Part shown: positions 38,213 through 47,534 of the stretch, piece after piece
Numbering within the stretch: position 1 is the first letter of the stretch
Layout: every line of letters begins with the position of its first letter
From: Streptomyces thermodiastaticus
GTDB taxonomy: Bacteria; Actinomycetota; Actinomycetes; Streptomycetales; Streptomycetaceae
DNA length: 64,000 nucleotides
Assembly: GCF_014656135.1 (NCBI RefSeq)
Contig: NZ_BNBV01000025.1
Coordinates: forward strand, 1 to 64,000
Direction: 5' to 3'
The notes under the pieces: model-generated
What the model was told of the DNA's origin: nothing
The model's database searches: none
The model's input: the letters and a program-made list of their open reading frames with translations, nothing else
Translations under genes and position numbers: made by a program

Positions 38213-40936
38213 TCATCGTGCGTCCCCCGCCCGCAGTTCGCGGACCGCGCCCTTACGGCAGGTCCACCAGGCCTGCCCGGCGGCCACCGCGACCGTCAGC
38301 AGCAGGACGGCCGCCGCCGGAAGCAGCAGCGACAACGGGTCGGTGCGCAGCGGGGTGACGGTGGTGGCCGCGGCGGTCGACGGCAGGGCGACGGCCGTCA
38401 GGTCGAAGCCGGACGACAGCAGGCGGACGGCGGCCCAGCCGGTCAGGGCGCCGCCCGCCGCGGCGAGCAGGGCCTGCGGCAAGGATTCCAGCACCAGCAG
38501 GCGGCGGCCCTGGGCGCGGGTGAGGCCCATGGTGCGCAGGCGGGCCAGCAGCGCGGCACGCTCGGGGGCGGCCCGCAGCAGGGCGAGGAGCAGCGCGAGC
38601 ACCGCGTAGCCGGTGCTCGCGGCGACGGCGGCGAGGTAGAGGCGCTCGGCGCCCGACTGCAGCGGTGAGTCGACGTACGTGGCGCGCTCGCTGGCGCGCA
38701 GACGCACGGTGGTGCCGTCGCCCGCGGCGCGGCGCAGGGCGGACGCGTCGAGACGGTCCCCGGTCAGCAGCAGGGTGGTCGTCGGGGCCGCCGCGCCGAG
38801 CCCGGCGCGGTCCACGACCAGGAAGTCGGTGCCGGGCACCGCCGGGGTGCGGTCCCGGACGACGGCGATGCGCACGGTGATGGTGGTGCTGCTGCTGAGC
38901 CGGACGGGGAAGGGACCGGTGCCGTACGTCCGGGCGACCGACGGTGAGGCCAGCGCGGGCAGCGGCGCCCCGTCGGCCCCGGCGGACCGGTGCAGCCGCT
39001 GCTCCGGGAAGGTGCCCAGGCCGGCGTCGCGCGCCAGTGCCGCGTAGGCCGCGGGGGAGACGCCCGCCAGGGTGATCCGGGTCAGGTTGTGGCCGGCCTG
39101 GGCCTGGTCGTCGACGCGCACCTCGGTCACCCCGCGCACGCCGGGCGTGCGGCGCACCCGCTCGGCGGCCCCGGCCGGCAGGGCGTCCTCGCCGTCGATC
39201 CGGCCGTCGGCGCCCACGGCGAGCAGCGCCGCGTGGTCGCGGGCCCGGTCCACGCCCGCCAGGACGGAGCCGCCGAAGGCGGCCGTGGTCAGCGCGGTCA
39301 GCAGCACCAGCAGCGGCAGCACCGGCGAGGCGGACGTACGGCCGGCGCGGGCCAGCGACAGATGGCCCACCGCGCCGCGCAGCCGGCGGGCCGGGCGGGC
39401 CAGCCGGCGCAGCAGCAGCGGATACAGGCGGGCCAGCACCAGGGCCGCGATCACCCCGACCAGCACCGGTGCCGTCGCCGGCAACTGATCCCCGGCGCCC
39501 GCCGCACCGCGCTGCCGCAGGGCCGCCACCGCGCCGGCCGCGATCACCAGCACGGTCAGTTCGGCGACCGTACGACGCCGGGAGGGGCGGACGGACGCCG
39601 TGTCCTCGCGCGATGCGTGCAGGCGGACCGTGCGGTGGGCGACCGCGGCGCGCACGGGCAGTGCCGCGCAGGCCACGGCGGTGACCGCTGCCGCGGCGGC
39701 GGCGGCGCGCCCGGTGCGGCCCCCGGGCACCGCGAGCAGGGCCGCGCCGAGCCCGAGCGCCCCGGCGGGCACGGCGACGACCGCGGTCTCGGCGAGCAGC
39801 CGGCCGGCCAGGCCGCGCAGGGAGGCGCCGCGGGCCCGCAGCAGGGTCAGTTCGGCACGGCGCCGTTCGGCGGCCAGGCCCGCCGCCATCAGCAGCACGA
39901 TCCCGGCGACGACCGCCCCGCCGGTGACGGCGACCGCGACCAGCGGGCCGATGTCGTCGTCCAGGCGGCCGAAGCCGGCCAGGACGTCGTCGAGTTCGGT
40001 GCTGACCTGGGCCGTCCGGTCGGTGGCGGCGCGGACCTGTCCGAGGCCCGGTCCGTTCTCCAGGGCGGCGACCGCCGAGGTCAGCCTGTCCAGGTCCCGG
40101 GCGCGCAGGACGTCGGTGGCGGGGGCCAGCTGCCAGTAGCGGACCGGGTGCCCGGAGGTGGCGAGCAGGGCGGGTGCCGCCTTTGGCGGCAGCAGCAGGG
40201 CGGCCAGCCAGTAGTACAACGGGTCGCCGCCCCCGCCCGGCGCGCGCGCCAGCACCGGGGTGCGCAGCAGCGGCTGTGCCGACCAGTAGGCGCCGTCCGG
40301 GGTGCGCGGTGCGACGATCCCGGTGATCCGGACCTCCAGCGGTGCGCGGGAGACGGCGGGCACATGGACGACGGAGCCGACCTTCATGTGCAGGTTCCTG
40401 GCCGTCTCCTCGGTGACGGCGGCCTCCACGCGGACGGTTGCCGCTGTGACCGGGGCGTCGGCGCGCGGCAGCCGGCCGGTGCGCACCGTGGCGTGCTCGC
40501 CGAGCGCGCTCTGCGCGACCAGGTGCACCTGTGCGGGCAGGCCGCTGGGCCGGGGGATCCACGCATCGGGGACGGTGCTCGCGTCCGTGGTCATGACCCC
40601 GTAGGACGACTGGTCCAGGTCGGTGACCAGGGGCCGTCCCACGGCCCGCAGCACCCCGGTGTACTGGCGGCGCAGGTCCGGCGGCCGCAGGGCCTGGGCG
40701 CGGGCCGCGGCGGACAGTTCGAGACCGGGCTGGGGCGTGGTCACGGTCACGGTGGTGCGGGCGGGCGTCGCCTGCTCGACCGCCCGCAGCAGACCGGCGT
40801 CCTGGTAGCGGTCCCAGGTGCGGGGGACGGCGGCCGCAAGGCAGGCGGTCACCAGCACCAGCAGGGCCAGGGCGGCCGCGGCGCCCGGCGCGGTGCGCAG
40901 CCGCACACGGACCCAGGAGGGGGCGACGGGGTGCAC
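38213..40936 (-). CDS. FtsX-like ABC exporter permease 1
   Basis: 907 residues from GTG 40936, one base after the upstream gene's stop. An N-terminal membrane helix (APGAAAALALLVLVTACLAAAV) precedes a large periplasmic-side domain. A cluster of membrane helices follows (LVAVAVTGGAVVAGIVLLMAAGLAAERR..., with the ABC3 motif LTLLRARGASLRGL), then a second extracellular domain and final helices with LLARLRTMGLTRAQGRRLL. The duplicated FtsX/MacB (ABC3) layout indicates export or extraction of large or hydrophobic substrates, not import. Confidence 0.88.
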   Translation of the reverse strand: MHPVAPSWVRVRLRTAPGAAAALALLVLVTACLAAAVPRTWDRYQDAGLLRAVEQATPARTTVTVTTPQPGLELSAAARAQALRPPDLRRQYTGVLRAVGRPLVTDLDQSSYGVMTTDASTVPDAWIPRPSGLPAQVHLVAQSALGEHATVRTGRLPRADAPVTAATVRVEAAVTEETARNLHMKVGSVVHVPAVSRAPLEVRITGIVAPRTPDGAYWSAQPLLRTPVLARAPGGGGDPLYYWLAALLLPPKAAPALLATSGHPVRYWQLAPATDVLRARDLDRLTSAVAALENGPGLGQVRAATDRTAQVSTELDDVLAGFGRLDDDIGPLVAVAVTGGAVVAGIVLLMAAGLAAERRRAELTLLRARGASLRGLAGRLLAETAVVAVPAGALGLGAALLAVPGGRTGRAAAAAAAVTAVACAALPVRAAVAHRTVRLHASREDTASVRPSRRRTVAELTVLVIAAGAVAALRQRGAAGAGDQLPATAPVLVGVIAALVLARLYPLLLRRLARPARRLRGAVGHLSLARAGRTSASPVLPLLVLLTALTTAAFGGSVLAGVDRARDHAALLAVGADGRIDGEDALPAGAAERVRRTPGVRGVTEVRVDDQAQAGHNLTRITLAGVSPAAYAALARDAGLGTFPEQRLHRSAGADGAPLPALASPSVARTYGTGPFPVRLSSSTTITVRIAVVRDRTPAVPGTDFLVVDRAGLGAAAPTTTLLLTGDRLDASALRRAAGDGTTVRLRASERATYVDSPLQSGAERLYLAAVAASTGYAVLALLLALLRAAPERAALLARLRTMGLTRAQGRRLLVLESLPQALLAAAGGALTGWAAVRLLSSGFDLTAVALPSTAAATTVTPLRTDPLSLLLPAAAVLLLTVAVAAGQAWWTCRKGAVRELRAGDAR

Positions 40937-40937
40937 G

Positions 40938-43900
40938 TCATTCGCCTCCGCGCTCTCGCAGGGACACGGCCGGGTCGGCCCGGCGCAGGCTCAGCACCGC
41001 GGTCACCACGAGCGGCGTGACGGCCACGGCCGCCAGCAGCAGCGCCACCTGGGCCACCGGCAGCTCCACCAGCACCGCGGGCACGGGTTTCGTGGCCTGC
41101 CCGGTCAGCACGATCAGCGGCACCACCGCCCGGGTCAGCACGGTGCCCAGCGCCACCCCGACCACCAGCGCCATCGCCAGCAACACGCCTTGCTCGGCGG
41201 CGAGCATCCGCGCCAGGAGACGGCGCGGGGTGCCCATAACACGCAGCACGGCGAACTCGGCGTCCCGCTCCCGCAGCGCGCCCGCCGCGCTCATGGCGAA
41301 GCCGACCGCGGCCAGCGCTGCCGCGATCACGGCCGCCGCGGTGAACGCGGCCGCGGGCACCGCACCGAAGGGGTCGTCGCGCAGCTCGGCGGCGATCTCC
41401 TCGCGCACCACGACCTGCGCGGGCTCCACGTCCGGCAGCGCCCGCAGCGCGGCGGCCACACCGCCGGCGTCAGCGGCCTCGGTGTCCAGCCACCATTCGG
41501 TGGGCGGGCCGGCGTCGTCGCCGTAGCGTGCCTGCAGCAGCCGGTTCACCGCCCGCAGGTCCAGCAGCACGCCCCCGCCGTCGTGCGCGGCGTCCTCGGC
41601 CGCGCCTTGCTCGGCCGCGCCGGTCACGGTGGGCAGCGCGCGCACGGCGGCGACGAGCCGCACCGGGACGTTGTGCCCGGCGACGGCCACCTCCACGTGC
41701 TGGCCCGGGCGCGCGCCCGTGGCCGCGAGGAATCGGTCGGTCGCCACGGCCGTGACCTCCTTCTGCGCCGGCTGGGCGGCCTGCACCCGCACCAGCACCG
41801 CGTCGGTCGTGCCCCGGTCCTCACGCGGGATGTAGCCGGTGCCGTAGACGACGGTCAGCGGACGGGAGGAGGTCACCCGCGGTGCGGTGGGCGCGTTGCG
41901 GCCGTCGGGCAGGGCGGCGGCGTCGCCGCCGGAGAAGGCCGCGGTCCAGGACGCCGGGAAGGCCAGCCGGCGGGTGGTGCCGTCCGCGGCGACGGCCTCG
42001 ATCGCGGGGACGGTCAGGCGGTGCTGCTCGGCCCGGCCGACGGGCAGCGGGACGCTCAGGCCGATCCCGGTCAGTGTCGTCGCGCCCGCACCGGCGGGCA
42101 GCGACAGCTGGAACGTGCTGGCGCGGCCGTCGGCGGGCAGCGAGCCCAGCGGCATCCGGTACGGCATGCCGTAGCGGTCCTCCAGCGTGACGGTGAGGTC
42201 CACCGCGGGTGTCCGGTGCGCCGTGTCCGAGCTGCGGACCGCCGCCGTGATCCGCAGCCGGCCGGTGCCCTCGGGGACCCGTACGCCCGCCGTGGTGCCG
42301 CGGGGCGCCAGCCGGTGCAGCAGGGTGCCGGCCGGTTCGGACGCCAGGTCGCGGCGCATCAGCACGGTGCCGGCGGCCCGCGCGGTGTCCAGCGCGAGCA
42401 CGGTCGCGGTGCGGTCGCCGGACAGCGGGAGCGAGGTGCGTACGGCGGGGGCGGCCGAGCGCACGTGCGGGATCGACGTGTACGCCGCGTCACGGCCCGG
42501 ACCGCTGTCCCCGGCCGTCAGCAGCCGCACCGGCGCACCGGCCCGGACGTCGGCCTGGTCGTCCTGCGACCGCTGCCAGGAGGCGCCCTGGCCGATGGCG
42601 AGCATGCCCAGTGCGACGGCGAGGACCAGCAGCAACGTCGGACCGGCGCCGCGGGCGGGGCGGCGGCTGAGCTGCCAGCCCGCCAGCGCGGCCGGCAGCC
42701 CGCGTCCGCCGGCCGCCCTGCGTTCGGCCAGCCGGGCCAGCGGCGGCAGCAGCCGCAGGGTCAGCACCGTGCCGGCCAGCAGGGCCAGCGCGGGCGCGGT
42801 GACCAGCAGCGGGTCGACGCCGAGCCCGCCCGCGCCGGTGCCGAGCGCACCGGAGGACTGCCGGCTCAGCTGCCAGTACGCCACCGCGGCCACCGCCAGC
42901 AGCCCGAGGTCCGCACCGGCCCGCAGCGGCGCGGCGAGTGCCGGGGAGCGCCGGCCGGACCGGACCCCGCCCGTCAGCGCGGGCAGGGTCACCGCGAGCG
43001 CGCAGCCCAGGGCCACGGCCGCCGCCGTCAGCCACACCGCCCCTGTCCCGGCCGCGGGGACCTGCGGGCGCAGTCCGATCCGGGCCAGGGGACCCTGCCG
43101 GGCCAGCAGCCGGGTCAGAGGCCCGGCCAGCAGCGCCGCGCACACCACCGCGGGCAGGGCCAGCGACAGCGCCTCCGTGGCGGCCAGCGCCGCGATCCGG
43201 CCCCGTGAGGCGCCCCGGGCCCGCAGCAGCCGGGTCTCCCCGGCGCGTTCCCCGCTCAGCAGCCGGGCCACCAGCAGCAGTGCGCAGCCGGCGAGCAGCG
43301 CCAGCTGGAGCGCCGCGATCAGCAGGGTCGAACGGGAGACGAGCAGGGAGCGCTCCAGGCGGGAGAGGACGTCGGGCAGTGCGGTCGTCACGGTCGGCGA
43401 GCCGCCCAGCGCGGCGGAGCGGCGCAGACCGTCCGCGGCGTCGCGGACCGTGTCCCGCACCGCGCCGATCCGCCCGGTGGTCATCGCCGAGAAGTCCGCC
43501 GAGGCCTGCCAGGCGCTCTGCCCGGCGGTCACCTGCTCGCCGGCCAGAACCCTGGGGCGGGCCAGCAGCGGGCCGTAGGTGGTGAAGTCCACCGTGCGCA
43601 CCCCGCGTCCGCCCAGGTCGTCCAGCTGCCAGTAGGGCGCCGCCGGGTCGGCGGGCCGGTACACCCCGGTGATGCGCACCTGGACGGCGCCGCCGCCGAG
43701 CCGGTCGGCGAGGGTGAGCCGGTCGCCCGGCCGCAGCCCCAGGCGCTGCGCGGCGGCCTGCGGCAGCGCGGCCTCCACCGGTGCCGCCCCGTCGTGCGGC
43801 AGGCGCCCGGACACCAGCCGCACCTGGGACAGGTCCAGCGCGGCGAAGTACGTCAGATCCGGGTCGCCGGAGCGCTGCGCCGCGGGCTGCAGCGAGCGGG

Positions 43901-44222
43901 GCAGGGCGTAGGGGCCGGACCGGGTCAGGGTGCGCACGGTCACCGGCAGCCCGTCGAACGCCGTGCGGGCCTGCCGGCGGACGGCGGCGTCGGCCTGCGC
44001 ACGGCCGGTGGGCGGCAGGTCGGCCTCCACGGCCAGGGTGGTGCCGGCCGCGTTGCGTTCGTCACGCAGCCAGTGGCGCAGCGCCGCGTCGCCGGTCGCC
44101 GACGCATAGGCGGTGAGCGTGGCCAGAACGGTGGTGGTCAGCAGGATCGTGAGCCAGGCGGCGGCCAGGAGCAGCCGGTGCGCGCGGGCGCGCAGCAGCA
44201 CCCAGCCCGTGAATCCTGTCAC
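40938..44222 (-). CDS. FtsX-like ABC exporter permease 2
   Basis: 1094 residues from GTG 44222. N-terminal helix (LLLAAAWLTILLTTTVLATLTAYA), large outside domain, helix cluster with ETRLLRARGASRGRIAAL, a second outside domain, and C-terminal FtsX helices ending RDAEFAVLRVMGTPRRLLARMLAAEQG...LALVVGVALGTVLTR. It is first gene of the permease2-permease1-ATPase operon. Such giant permease pairs are common in Streptomyces; the substrate is unknown. Confidence 0.88.
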   Translation of the reverse strand: MTGFTGWVLLRARAHRLLLAAAWLTILLTTTVLATLTAYASATGDAALRHWLRDERNAAGTTLAVEADLPPTGRAQADAAVRRQARTAFDGLPVTVRTLTRSGPYALPRSLQPAAQRSGDPDLTYFAALDLSQVRLVSGRLPHDGAAPVEAALPQAAAQRLGLRPGDRLTLADRLGGGAVQVRITGVYRPADPAAPYWQLDDLGGRGVRTVDFTTYGPLLARPRVLAGEQVTAGQSAWQASADFSAMTTGRIGAVRDTVRDAADGLRRSAALGGSPTVTTALPDVLSRLERSLLVSRSTLLIAALQLALLAGCALLLVARLLSGERAGETRLLRARGASRGRIAALAATEALSLALPAVVCAALLAGPLTRLLARQGPLARIGLRPQVPAAGTGAVWLTAAAVALGCALAVTLPALTGGVRSGRRSPALAAPLRAGADLGLLAVAAVAYWQLSRQSSGALGTGAGGLGVDPLLVTAPALALLAGTVLTLRLLPPLARLAERRAAGGRGLPAALAGWQLSRRPARGAGPTLLLVLAVALGMLAIGQGASWQRSQDDQADVRAGAPVRLLTAGDSGPGRDAAYTSIPHVRSAAPAVRTSLPLSGDRTATVLALDTARAAGTVLMRRDLASEPAGTLLHRLAPRGTTAGVRVPEGTGRLRITAAVRSSDTAHRTPAVDLTVTLEDRYGMPYRMPLGSLPADGRASTFQLSLPAGAGATTLTGIGLSVPLPVGRAEQHRLTVPAIEAVAADGTTRRLAFPASWTAAFSGGDAAALPDGRNAPTAPRVTSSRPLTVVYGTGYIPREDRGTTDAVLVRVQAAQPAQKEVTAVATDRFLAATGARPGQHVEVAVAGHNVPVRLVAAVRALPTVTGAAEQGAAEDAAHDGGGVLLDLRAVNRLLQARYGDDAGPPTEWWLDTEAADAGGVAAALRALPDVEPAQVVVREEIAAELRDDPFGAVPAAAFTAAAVIAAALAAVGFAMSAAGALRERDAEFAVLRVMGTPRRLLARMLAAEQGVLLAMALVVGVALGTVLTRAVVPLIVLTGQATKPVPAVLVELPVAQVALLLAAVAVTPLVVTAVLSLRRADPAVSLRERGGE

Positions 44223-44502
44223 CCGGCTCCCCCCGCCCCGGACGTCGTCATGATCCGCCCGCGCATCCTGTCAGAACGGACACGGCCGGAGTAAGCCACC
44301 GATGACCGAGATTGATCGAATCGTGACCGGATGTCGGGGGCGGGCGACCGCAACGGGGACGGCCACCTCGTGGACCGTCACGGGGACGGTCCACGAGCAC
44401 GAGGTGAGGCGTGCCGCCGCCGGAATCCCGCGAGGACGCCCTGCCGTGCGGGGCGCGACGGACGGGGCGGGCGCGGGATCCGGCCCGGCCGGCCGGACCT
44501 GC

Positions 44503-44916
44503 TCAGTCAGGCGTGTTGATCATCGAGGCGGCCGCGTAGGTCAGGTAGTTCCACAGCGTCCGCTCGTGCTCCTCCGACAGGCCCAGCTCGTCCACGGCCA
44601 CCCGCATGTGCCGCAGCCAGGCGTCGTGCGCCGCCCGGTCCACCCGGAAAGGCGCGTGCCGCATCCGCAGCCGCGGGTGGCCGCGCCGTTCGCTGTACGT
44701 CGTCGGGCCGCCCCAGTACTGCATCAGGAACAGCCGCAGCCGTTCCTCCGCCGGGCCCAGGTCCTCCTCCGGGTACATCGCCCGCAGCTCGGGGTCCTGT
44801 GCGACCCCCTCGTAGAAACGGTGGACGAGCCGGCGGAAGGTCTCCTCACCGCCGACCTGCTCGTAGAAGGTCTGCTCCTGAAGCGTGCCGCGCCGAATCT
44901 CATTCACGTGCTCCAT
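44503..44916 (-). CDS. glbO: Group II truncated hemoglobin GlbO
   Basis: 137 residues from ATG 44916. The 2-on-2 globin pattern is FYEQVGGEETFRRLVHRFYEGVAQDPELRAMYP with Tyr B10 in HRFYE, EERLRLFLMQYWGGPTTYSERRGHPRLRMRHAPF with the proximal His region, and DAWLRHMRVAVDELGLSEEHERTLWNYLTYAA with Trp G8. TrHbO binds oxygen tightly and is linked to oxygen/NO or peroxide handling. Divergent from the methyltransferase gene across 104 bases. Confidence 0.93.
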   Translation of the reverse strand: MEHVNEIRRGTLQEQTFYEQVGGEETFRRLVHRFYEGVAQDPELRAMYPEEDLGPAEERLRLFLMQYWGGPTTYSERRGHPRLRMRHAPFRVDRAAHDAWLRHMRVAVDELGLSEEHERTLWNYLTYAAASMINTPD

Positions 44917-45020
44917 GGTCGCAGACACCCGGAGGACGGAACCCGGCCGTGAACCGGATACGGCCCGGCGCGCGCCCGCGGTGCTCGCCTTGTGGCCGTG
45001 TCGTGCAGCACAGTGGAGCC

Positions 45021-46064
45021 ATGGGCGCGCACGCGGTCGGGGACACGGACGACAGGAGCGGCACGGCCGTGCGGGGCGATGCGGCAGCCACGGACGAGCC
45101 GGACCTCGCCGCGCTCGCCGAGCGGGCACAGGCGGCACTGGTCCGCACGATCGACGCGAGCGGCGCCTGGAAGGACGACCCGGTGTGGCGGGAGGCGTTC
45201 ACGGCGGTGCCCCGCCACCTGTTCGTGCCCTACTACTACGTCGCCACGGCACGCGGCTACGAACGCCGCTGGGGCGAGCACCCCGACCCCGGGGCGCGCG
45301 AGGAGTGGCTGCGCGGCGCGTACGCCGACGTCCCGCTGGCCAGCCGGCTGCGCGACGGCGAGCTGGTCTCCTCCAGCAGCCAGCCCTCGCTGATGGCGCG
45401 GATGCTCGCCGCGCTGCGGATCGAGGACGGCAACCGGGTGCTGGAGATCGGCGCGGGCACCGGGTACAACGCGGCGCTGATCGCCCACCGCCTGGGCGAC
45501 GACGGTCTGGTCACCACCGTCGACCTGGACCCGGAGATCACCGAGTCGGCGCGCCGGCACCTGGCCGCCGCCGGACACCACCCGGCGGTCGTGACGGGCG
45601 ACGGCGCACGCGGGGTTCCAGAGCGCGCCCCCTTCGACCGGATCATCGCCACCTGCGCGCTGCCCTCGATCCCGCGCGCCTGGCTCGCCCAGTGCACCCC
45701 CGGCGGGCGCATCCTCACGCCCATCGCCACCGGCCTGGTGGTGCTGACCGTGCGGGACGCCGCACACGCCGAGGGGCGCTTCCTGCAGACCCCCGCCTAC
45801 TTCGTGCCGCTGCGCGGTGAGGGCCGGCCGGAGCCGCCGGCGCCACGGCTGGACGGGGTGCCGGCCCGGGTGTGCGAGGACGACCTGTTCCGCTTCCTGC
45901 TGGCGGTGAGCGGCGGCCGCCTGGACGGGCGGGCGGCCTGGGACCTGTGGGAGCGCACGGGCCGCCCGGAGCGCGAGCGGTACGGCATCACGGTGCGCGG
46001 CCCGCACGCCTGGACGTGGCTGGACGACCCGGACGGTCCGCACACCTGGCCCCTGCCGGACTGA
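45021..46064 (+). CDS. SAM-dependent methyltransferase (isoaspartyl-MT type)
   Basis: 347 residues from ATG 45021; GTG 45003 in frame is an alternative, and neither has a well-spaced Shine-Dalgarno site. The Rossmann SAM fold (residues 120-260) includes VSSSSQPSLMARMLAAL (PCMT-like SQP substrate loop), VLEIGAGTGYNAALIA (motif I), TTVDLDPEITESARRHL, and FDRIIATCALPSIPRAWLAQCTPGGRILTPI. The arrangement is that of protein-L-isoaspartate O-methyltransferase-like proteins of Streptomyces, with a C-terminal extension. Substrate unproven. Confidence 0.85.
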   Translation: MGAHAVGDTDDRSGTAVRGDAAATDEPDLAALAERAQAALVRTIDASGAWKDDPVWREAFTAVPRHLFVPYYYVATARGYERRWGEHPDPGAREEWLRGAYADVPLASRLRDGELVSSSSQPSLMARMLAALRIEDGNRVLEIGAGTGYNAALIAHRLGDDGLVTTVDLDPEITESARRHLAAAGHHPAVVTGDGARGVPERAPFDRIIATCALPSIPRAWLAQCTPGGRILTPIATGLVVLTVRDAAHAEGRFLQTPAYFVPLRGEGRPEPPAPRLDGVPARVCEDDLFRFLLAVSGGRLDGRAAWDLWERTGRPERERYGITVRGPHAWTWLDDPDGPHTWPLPD

Positions 46065-46065
46065 A

Positions 46066-46110
46066 CCGCCGGGGCCGTCCGCCGGGACGCGCCCGGGCCG
46101 GCCCCGGCGG
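46066..46110. terminator. Bidirectional terminator, methyltransferase / FHA gene
   Basis: CCGCCGGGGCC (46066-46076) pairs with GGCCCCGGCGG (46100-46110), 23-base loop, between convergent genes. Confidence 0.65.
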
Positions 46111-46125
46111 ACGTGACGGAAGGGC

Positions 46126-47430
46126 TCAGCCGCGCCGGATGGTGATGGTCGTCCAGGCGCCGACGTGCACCCGGTCGCCGTCCCGCAGGGGCACCGGCAC
46201 GAACGGCTGGATCGGCTCCTCGGAGCCGTTCACCGTGGTGCCGTTGGTCGAGTTCTGGTCGATGACCGCCCAGCTGCCGTCCGGCTGCTTGACCAGCACG
46301 GCGTGCTGGTGGGAGACGCCCGGGTCCTCCGGCGGCACCGACAGGTCGATGTCGGGGGTGTCGCCGGTGGAGTGCCGGCGGCGGCCGATGGTGACCTGGT
46401 TGCCGGTGAGCGTGCGCTGCTGCTCCGGGGAGTACGCGGGCAGGCTCAGGCCCGCGGCCTCCGGACCCGAGCGCTGCATCATCGCCATGAAGTACTCGCG
46501 GTCCGGCGCGATCGTCGCCGTCCACGTCGCCTGCTGGGGCGGCTGGGGCGGCTGCGGGGCCTGCGGCGTCTGCTGCGGGAACGGCGGTGCGGGCGGGGCC
46601 TGCGTGCCGCCGGGCTGCGGATAGCCGTAGCCGCCGCCGGAGGCGGGACCGCCCGGACCGCCCGCCGGACCGCCGGCCGTGCCCCCGGGGGACGGCGGGG
46701 AGATCACCCAGTCGTCGCCCCCGCCGAAGGACGGACCGCCGGACGGCGGCCGGCTCGTCGCCTGCGGGAACGGCGGCGCGGCCGCCGCACCCGCGGGCGG
46801 GAAGGACGGCCCGCCGCCTGGATTGCCCTGGCCGCCTCCGGGGCCCGCCGGGCCGGGGCCGTCGGGGCCGCCCGGACGTCCGGAGGGCTCGGGGGAGGCG
46901 AACGGCGGGTTCGGGGGGATCGGCTCGGCCGGCCGGTTCACCTGGGACGGCCGGGAGCTGTGGTAGTCGAAGCTGTCACGGCCGAAGGACGGCCCCGAGG
47001 GCGGGCCGGGCGGCTGCGGGAAGTGCGGCGCCGGGCCACCCGGGCCGGACGGGCCCGCTCCGGGACCGGCCGGTCCCGCTCCCGGGCCGGGCGCCGGCGC
47101 AGGCGGCGCGGCCGGGGTGTAGGTGGTGGCCGTGTTGGTCAGGAAGTTCCACCGGCACTCCTCGCAGAACGGCGCACCGCCCTGGCGGGGCGTACGGCAC
47201 TGCGGGCACAGCTCCGGCTGGGCGCCGGGGCCGCCGGAGGTGCCGCCGAAGCCCGCGGGGCCGGGACCACCGGGGGCGCCCGGGGCGCCCTGGCCCGGCG
47301 CCGGCGGGAAGCCGTAGCCGCCCGCCGGGGGCGGCGGGGGAGGCGGCGGTACGGCACCGGCCATGCGGTGACCGCACACCTCGCACCAGTCGTCGGAACC
47401 CGACTGGTGTCCGTTCGGGCAGGTCGGCAT
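46126..47430 (-). CDS. Zinc-ribbon / Pro-Gly-rich / FHA domain protein
   Basis: 434 residues. An N-terminal zinc ribbon (CPNGHQSGSDDWCEVCGHRM) and a second one (LCPQCRTPRQGGAPFCEEC, about residue 70) are followed by about 200 Gly/Pro-rich disordered residues. The FHA phosphothreonine-binding domain is at about 345-430: VTIGRRRHSTGDTPDIDLSVPPEDPGVSHQHAVL, NSTNGTTVNG, LRDGDRVHVGAWTTI. FHA proteins (GarA/OdhI) are the known targets of PknG-type kinases in other actinobacteria. Here it is the last gene of a cluster whose PknG-like kinase is destroyed. Confidence 0.9.
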   Translation of the reverse strand: MPTCPNGHQSGSDDWCEVCGHRMAGAVPPPPPPPPAGGYGFPPAPGQGAPGAPGGPGPAGFGGTSGGPGAQPELCPQCRTPRQGGAPFCEECRWNFLTNTATTYTPAAPPAPAPGPGAGPAGPGAGPSGPGGPAPHFPQPPGPPSGPSFGRDSFDYHSSRPSQVNRPAEPIPPNPPFASPEPSGRPGGPDGPGPAGPGGGQGNPGGGPSFPPAGAAAAPPFPQATSRPPSGGPSFGGGDDWVISPPSPGGTAGGPAGGPGGPASGGGYGYPQPGGTQAPPAPPFPQQTPQAPQPPQPPQQATWTATIAPDREYFMAMMQRSGPEAAGLSLPAYSPEQQRTLTGNQVTIGRRRHSTGDTPDIDLSVPPEDPGVSHQHAVLVKQPDGSWAVIDQNSTNGTTVNGSEEPIQPFVPVPLRDGDRVHVGAWTTITIRRG

Positions 47431-47534
47431 GTCGGCGCTTCCCCCTCTCCTTCCCGGCCGGTTCGACCGGACGTCTCCAACCCCGAGGGGCCAGGCTCAC
47501 TGTCTTCGCTGTCGTCGTGTGCTGTGGTGAGGCA